Shown: positions 58,859 through 64,000 of the stretch, piece after piece
How the letters are laid out: every line of letters starts with the position of its first letter
How positions within the stretch are numbered: the first letter of the stretch is position 1
Notes under the pieces: model-generated
Seen by the model: the letters and a program-made list of their open reading frames with translations, nothing else
Database searches by the model: none
What the model was told of the DNA's origin: nothing
Position numbers and translations under genes: made by a program
NCBI RefSeq assembly: GCF_900107835.1
Contig: NZ_FNRG01000013.1
Coordinates: forward strand, 1-64,000
Reading direction: 5' to 3'
From: Oribacterium sp. KHPX15
GTDB lineage: Bacteria > Bacillota > Clostridia > Lachnospirales > Lachnospiraceae
DNA length: 64,000 nucleotides

Positions 58859-59770
58859 TGCGTTATCGTCATCAGCCTGACCATCCGAATCATTCTCAAT
58901 GAATTCAAGATTGCCCTGCATCCATATTTTTCCTTTAAATCTTCTTCCCACAGCCGGGATGCCCACGAGATCCGACTCATTGATGGCAACATGGAAGATA
59001 CAGTCGTTGCAGCTGATCTTCATATCCACCACATTTTCATGGGTGTAAACATTCTCCTTTACTCTGAGAGAAACTATCTCTCCAAGGATGGAATATATAT
59101 CACACTCCACACCCGTCGGCATGAATGTCGTTTCTACTATGCTGTATAAATCTTCTGTAACTATGCGCTGATGGAGCTCGTTAAACATATTGATATCCGT
59201 TTCGGTAAGAGTATCAATTGCTTCCTGGTCTCCCTGCCTTGCGGCTTCAAACAGTCTTCTGCGCTCATTGCTTTGTCTTTTTACAGCTTCAGGATCTTCA
59301 TCCTTCTTCTCTATCGGTAAAAGGATCTTTCCGTCGCTGGCAAGTCCTGTAAGAAATGCCTGTCTTGCTTTTACATGCATATCCATTTTTTGGAGTTCTC
59401 TGAGCTGTACTGAGTTGGTCACATAAAAAATCAGTGTGATACCTGACTTAAAGTCTTCAAGTACTCCTGCATAAGTTTCCTTTTCCAGATGTCTCTCCAC
59501 AGATCCTGCTTCTGTCAATGTTCCATCATAGGATCTCATATACGGAAAATAATATTTCCTGTGAAAAACACCGTCGGGAGTTCTCTCTCCCACAACCGCA
59601 ATACCCATGGAAGGTGCCACCGGAAGCTGATACTGCTCAATGACTGAACCCTCGTTACCATTGATGATAAGAGTCCGGTACTTGTCATTAACAGCACGCT
59701 CCAAAAGCGGCTCAAGCTGCATGTCCGTTTGTATTTTTGAAAATCCGATCGTTTTCAGAAAATTATGCAT
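58844..59770 (-). CDS. DUF3881 family protein
   Basis: This 308-residue soluble protein starts MHNFLKTIGFSKIQTDMQLE, followed by a conserved region with PSMGIAVVGERTPDGVFHRKYYFPY, a helical middle (KRQSNERRRLFEAARQGDQEAIDTLTETDINM) and a beta-rich end (VVDMKISCNDCIFHVAINESDLVGIPAVGRRFKGKIWMQG). This matches DUF3881 as I recall it, a family largely confined to Lachnospiraceae. No function is known. The C-terminal 15 residues are Asp-rich. ATG 59770 follows AAAGGGG. Monocistronic. Confidence 0.8.
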   Translation of the reverse strand: MHNFLKTIGFSKIQTDMQLEPLLERAVNDKYRTLIINGNEGSVIEQYQLPVAPSMGIAVVGERTPDGVFHRKYYFPYMRSYDGTLTEAGSVERHLEKETYAGVLEDFKSGITLIFYVTNSVQLRELQKMDMHVKARQAFLTGLASDGKILLPIEKKDEDPEAVKRQSNERRRLFEAARQGDQEAIDTLTETDINMFNELHQRIVTEDLYSIVETTFMPTGVECDIYSILGEIVSLRVKENVYTHENVVDMKISCNDCIFHVAINESDLVGIPAVGRRFKGKIWMQGNLEFIENDSDGQADDDNADAVG

Positions 59771-60078
59771 CTATAACCCCTTTAGACTGCAATCTGAATA
59801 ATCTTATATTTTCCCGTAAAAATCAAATGCTTTTCAACAGAATGAACGTCTACCAATCTGAAACTCAATTGATTTCATTTAGAAATGTAAGATAATTACA
59901 TTTACGGGAATAACCAATGAAAGCCAGGTGTTAAATACACCTGACTTTCGTATATTACTATATCAGTTTCTTAATTGCAAGCAATCTCAGAATCCCTGCA
60001 TCAGTCTATCATAATACCTGCTGATACTCCGTTTACGGGATCGGCGGCATTACACAAATCCATCAGCAAAAAGTAATA
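59771..60078. other. Intergenic, DUF3881 promoter side and gdhA 3' side
   Basis: It contains a 13-bp hairpin (GAAAGCCAGGTGT 59919-59931 with ACACCTGACTTTC 59937-59949, one mismatch) without a clear U-run. This is the best candidate for gdhA termination on the minus strand. Nothing else is recognised. Confidence 0.5.
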
Positions 60079-61719
<1,641 letters not shown>

Positions 61720-64000
61720 TTACTCTGTATACTCCTTTACGCAACCAAGTATCTCTACAGGGGTTTTGTCGTTCTTCTTGTACTTCTTTCCGTAGAAGGC
61801 AAGCATGTAGATTTCCTTGAGGTCTGAGATCAGCGGGTAGCGGGGATTAGCGCCGGTACACTGGTCGTCGAAGGCCTTGACACTCATTTCATCGAGGGTC
61901 TTTAAGAAATCTTCTTCTGTTACGTTGTAGTCCTGTATTCTTTCCTTAACGCCTACTGTCTTCTTGAGTTCTGTGATCTTCTCGCAGAGCTTCTCAACAG
62001 CCTTTGCATCGTCCTTCTCGTTAATGCCTACGAAACGTGCACACTCAGCATATCTCTTAAGTGTGTGAGGATACTCATACTGAGGGAATGTTCCCATCTT
62101 TGGCGGCTGCTCTGATGCGTTATATCTGATTACAGCATTAAGAAGCAGTGCGTTTGCAAGTCCGTGAGGGATGTGGTGGAATGCGCCAAGCTTGTGAGCC
62201 ATGGAGTGACAGATTCCAAGGAATGCATTGGCGAAAGCCATACCTGCCATGCAGGAAGCATTGGCCATCTCATCACGTGCCTTGATGTTTGTAGGCTCGT
62301 TGTAGGCTGTAGGAAGGTAATCAAATACTCTCTTCATAGCCTGAAGTGCGAGACCGTCTGTATATGGTGAAGCCATCATACTTGCGTATGCCTCAAGAGC
62401 GTGTACAAGTACGTCGATTCCGGATGCAGCTGTAAGTCCTCTTGGCTGTGTCATCATGTTGTCTGTGTCAACGATGGCAATGTTAGGAAGAAGCTCGTAG
62501 TCAGTGATAGGATACTTTGTTCCTGTCTCCTCATCTGTGATAACCGCGAACGGTGTAACCTCTGAACCTGTTCCAGAAGATGTAGGGATAGCTATAAACA
62601 GAGCCTTCTCGCCCATCTTAGGGAACTGGTAAACCTTCTTACGGATATCGATGTAACGCATAGCCATGTCAGCGAACTTTACTTCAGGATGCTCGTAAAG
62701 AACCCACATGATCTTTGCTGCGTCCATTGCTGAACCGCCGCCGAATGCGATGATGGTGTCAGGATTGTAACGTGCCATCTGCTCAGCACCTTCAGTTGCA
62801 TTTGCAAGTGTAGGATCAGGCTGAACATGAGAGAATACTCTGTAGTCGATTCCCATCTCATGAAGCTTATCTGTTATAGGCTTGATGTATCCTGCCTGAT
62901 CAAGGAAGGAGTCTGTTACCAGGAACACCTTCTTCTTATCGTAAACGTCCTTAAGCTCACTGAGGGCTACAGGCATACAGCCCTTCTTGAAATAAACCTT
63001 CTCAGGTGTTCTGAACCAGAGCATATTCTCTCTCCTCTCTGCAACTGTCTTGTAGTTTAAAAGATGCTTGATACCAACGTTCTCCGATACGGAGTTTCCG
63101 CCGTAAGAACCGCATCCCAGTGTAAGAGAAGGAGCAACCTTAAAGTTATAGAGATCACCGATTCCACCATGTGAAGACGGCATGTTGAGAAGTATTCTGC
63201 AGGCATGCATTGCAACTGCGTGCTTATGAATCTTCTCAGTCTCTCTGGGATCAATGAAGATAGATGCTGTGTGTCCGGGGCCTCCGTCCATGAGAAGGAG
63301 CTCTGCATTCTTAATAGCAGCATCGAAATCCTTTGCCTTGTACATTCCGAGAACAGGTGAAAGCTTCTCGTGTGCAAATGGCTCTGCCTTTGTGTTATCT
63401 GAAACCTCTCCTATGATAACCTTCTTATCGTGAGGGATCTTTACGCCGGCAAGCTCAGCGATCTTCCATGCAGGCTGTCCAACGATCTTGGCATTGAGTG
63501 AGCCGTTGATAATGATGGTCTTTCCAACCTTCTCACGCTCCTCCTTGTTAAGGAAGTATGCGCCTCTGTACTCCAGCTCTTTCTTTACCTTATCGTAAAC
63601 GTCTGCAACAACGGTTATTGACTGCTCTGATGCACAAATCATACCGTTATCAAATGTCTTTGAATGAAGGATAGAGGAAACTGCCATCTCGATATCGGCT
63701 GTAGAATCGATGATACATGGGTTGTTTCCTGCACCAACTCCGAGAGCCGGTGTTCCTGATGAATAAGCTGCGTTAACCATTCCCGGTCCGCCGGTAGCAA
63801 GGATGCAGTCAGCATCATGCATGATCTCTGATGTCATCTCCAGTGACGGCTCATCGATCCATCCGATGATGTTCTCAGGTGCACCTGCTGCAACTGCTGC
63901 GTCAAGTACGATCTTTGCTGCAAGGCTTGTACACTTCTTAGCTCTTGGGTGCGGGCTGATGATGATACCGTTTCTTGTCTTAAGGCAAAGCAATGTCTTG
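61720..64000 (-). CDS. adhE: Bifunctional acetaldehyde-CoA/alcohol dehydrogenase (5' end outside window)
   Basis: AdhE reduces acetyl-CoA to acetaldehyde and then ethanol, regenerating NAD+ in fermentation. The aldehyde dehydrogenase half is present from TRNGIIISPHPRAKK (about the first 100 residues missing) and includes the catalytic cysteine in FDNGMICASEQS. After the linker comes the iron-type alcohol dehydrogenase (AFGGGSAMDAAKIMW, PTSSGTGSEVTPFAVIT, AFANAFLGICHSMAHKLGAFHHIPHG with the iron-binding His). The frame runs through the window edge. Such proteins form spirosome filaments. Confidence 0.95.
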   Translation of the reverse strand, partial: KTLLCLKTRNGIIISPHPRAKKCTSLAAKIVLDAAVAAGAPENIIGWIDEPSLEMTSEIMHDADCILATGGPGMVNAAYSSGTPALGVGAGNNPCIIDSTADIEMAVSSILHSKTFDNGMICASEQSITVVADVYDKVKKELEYRGAYFLNKEEREKVGKTIIINGSLNAKIVGQPAWKIAELAGVKIPHDKKVIIGEVSDNTKAEPFAHEKLSPVLGMYKAKDFDAAIKNAELLLMDGGPGHTASIFIDPRETEKIHKHAVAMHACRILLNMPSSHGGIGDLYNFKVAPSLTLGCGSYGGNSVSENVGIKHLLNYKTVAERRENMLWFRTPEKVYFKKGCMPVALSELKDVYDKKKVFLVTDSFLDQAGYIKPITDKLHEMGIDYRVFSHVQPDPTLANATEGAEQMARYNPDTIIAFGGGSAMDAAKIMWVLYEHPEVKFADMAMRYIDIRKKVYQFPKMGEKALFIAIPTSSGTGSEVTPFAVITDEETGTKYPITDYELLPNIAIVDTDNMMTQPRGLTAASGIDVLVHALEAYASMMASPYTDGLALQAMKRVFDYLPTAYNEPTNIKARDEMANASCMAGMAFANAFLGICHSMAHKLGAFHHIPHGLANALLLNAVIRYNASEQPPKMGTFPQYEYPHTLKRYAECARFVGINEKDDAKAVEKLCEKITELKKTVGVKERIQDYNVTEEDFLKTLDEMSVKAFDDQCTGANPRYPLISDLKEIYMLAFYGKKYKKNDKTPVEILGCVKEYTE

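Noticed and set aside
58692-58880. 62-codon plus-strand frame between the amino-acid permease and DUF3881 genes
   Set aside because: No ribosome site, starts inside a decayed palindrome and runs antisense into the DUF3881 terminator.

Overview
The window reads as chromosomal DNA of an anaerobic Firmicute of the Lachnospiraceae type, near Butyrivibrio or its relatives. This is an inference from gene content: a DUF3881 protein, a small CxxC/CPY DUF6472-like protein, AdhE, NADP-type glutamate dehydrogenase, a PD-(D/E)XK (Rpn-type) protein, strong GGAGG ribosome sites and short intrinsic terminators. No rRNA or tRNA gene was recognised.

Layout. 0-1.4 kb: end of an IS110-type transposase, feoA, and a divergent DtxR-type iron regulator around a palindromic operator. 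1.8-4.5 kb: a zinc/cadmium export operon (ArsR sensor, free-standing HMA metallochaperone, P1B ATPase). 4.6-12.8 kb: a membrane-anchored cell-wall-repeat protein, TrmL with an expanded repeat insert, a Uma2-like nuclease, endonuclease III, dCMP deaminase, TsaC and an anchored GH18 protein. 12.9-19.3 kb: the translation/termination block rho - rpmE - DUF1385 - prmC - prfA, with a small holin-like toxin locus between rho and rpmE. 20.4-27 kb: a glycogen operon (GlgX-like protein, GlgB, MalQ); the GlgX-like protein has lost its catalytic residues, and both it and GlgB carry long basic tails. 27.5-36.3 kb: an Rpn-type nuclease, a 3' fragment of rlmI, exonuclease III, a MATE pump, a Wzz-like protein, an XRE regulator, the complete rlmI and a PHP phosphatase. 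36.3-41.9 kb: two secreted lipoprotein proteases, rpiB and an anchored sugar-binding protein. 42.2-50.8 kb: uraA with a divergent LysR regulator, a secreted GH-like protein, an ABC-F ATPase and two SGNH hydrolases. 50.9-56.3 kb: a phn-type ABC transporter operon ending in a cytosolic 5'-nucleotidase. 57-64 kb: an amino-acid ABC transporter, DUF3881, gdhA and a partial adhE.

The most unusual content lies between the genes. (1) Three intergenic arrays (about 1.45-1.75, 27.19-27.48 and 40.05-40.40 kb) have TGAC and GAGTCA alternating every 26-27 bp. The full period is 53 bp, close to five helical turns. In two arrays the spacers have diverged while motifs and spacing are kept. (2) Two approximately 220-bp palindromic elements (44951-45169 and 48259-48479) share perfect 24-27 bp ends and a conserved asymmetric internal loop, and show compensatory changes in the inner stem. 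A third large hairpin of similar build lies at 56461-56613. (3) A DnaA-box cluster sits at 56750-56892, far from any replication gene. (4) Short perfect palindromes of a GGGGACGGTTCTC family are scattered between genes. Hairpins in the leaders of uraA and the ABC-F gene look like transcription attenuators.
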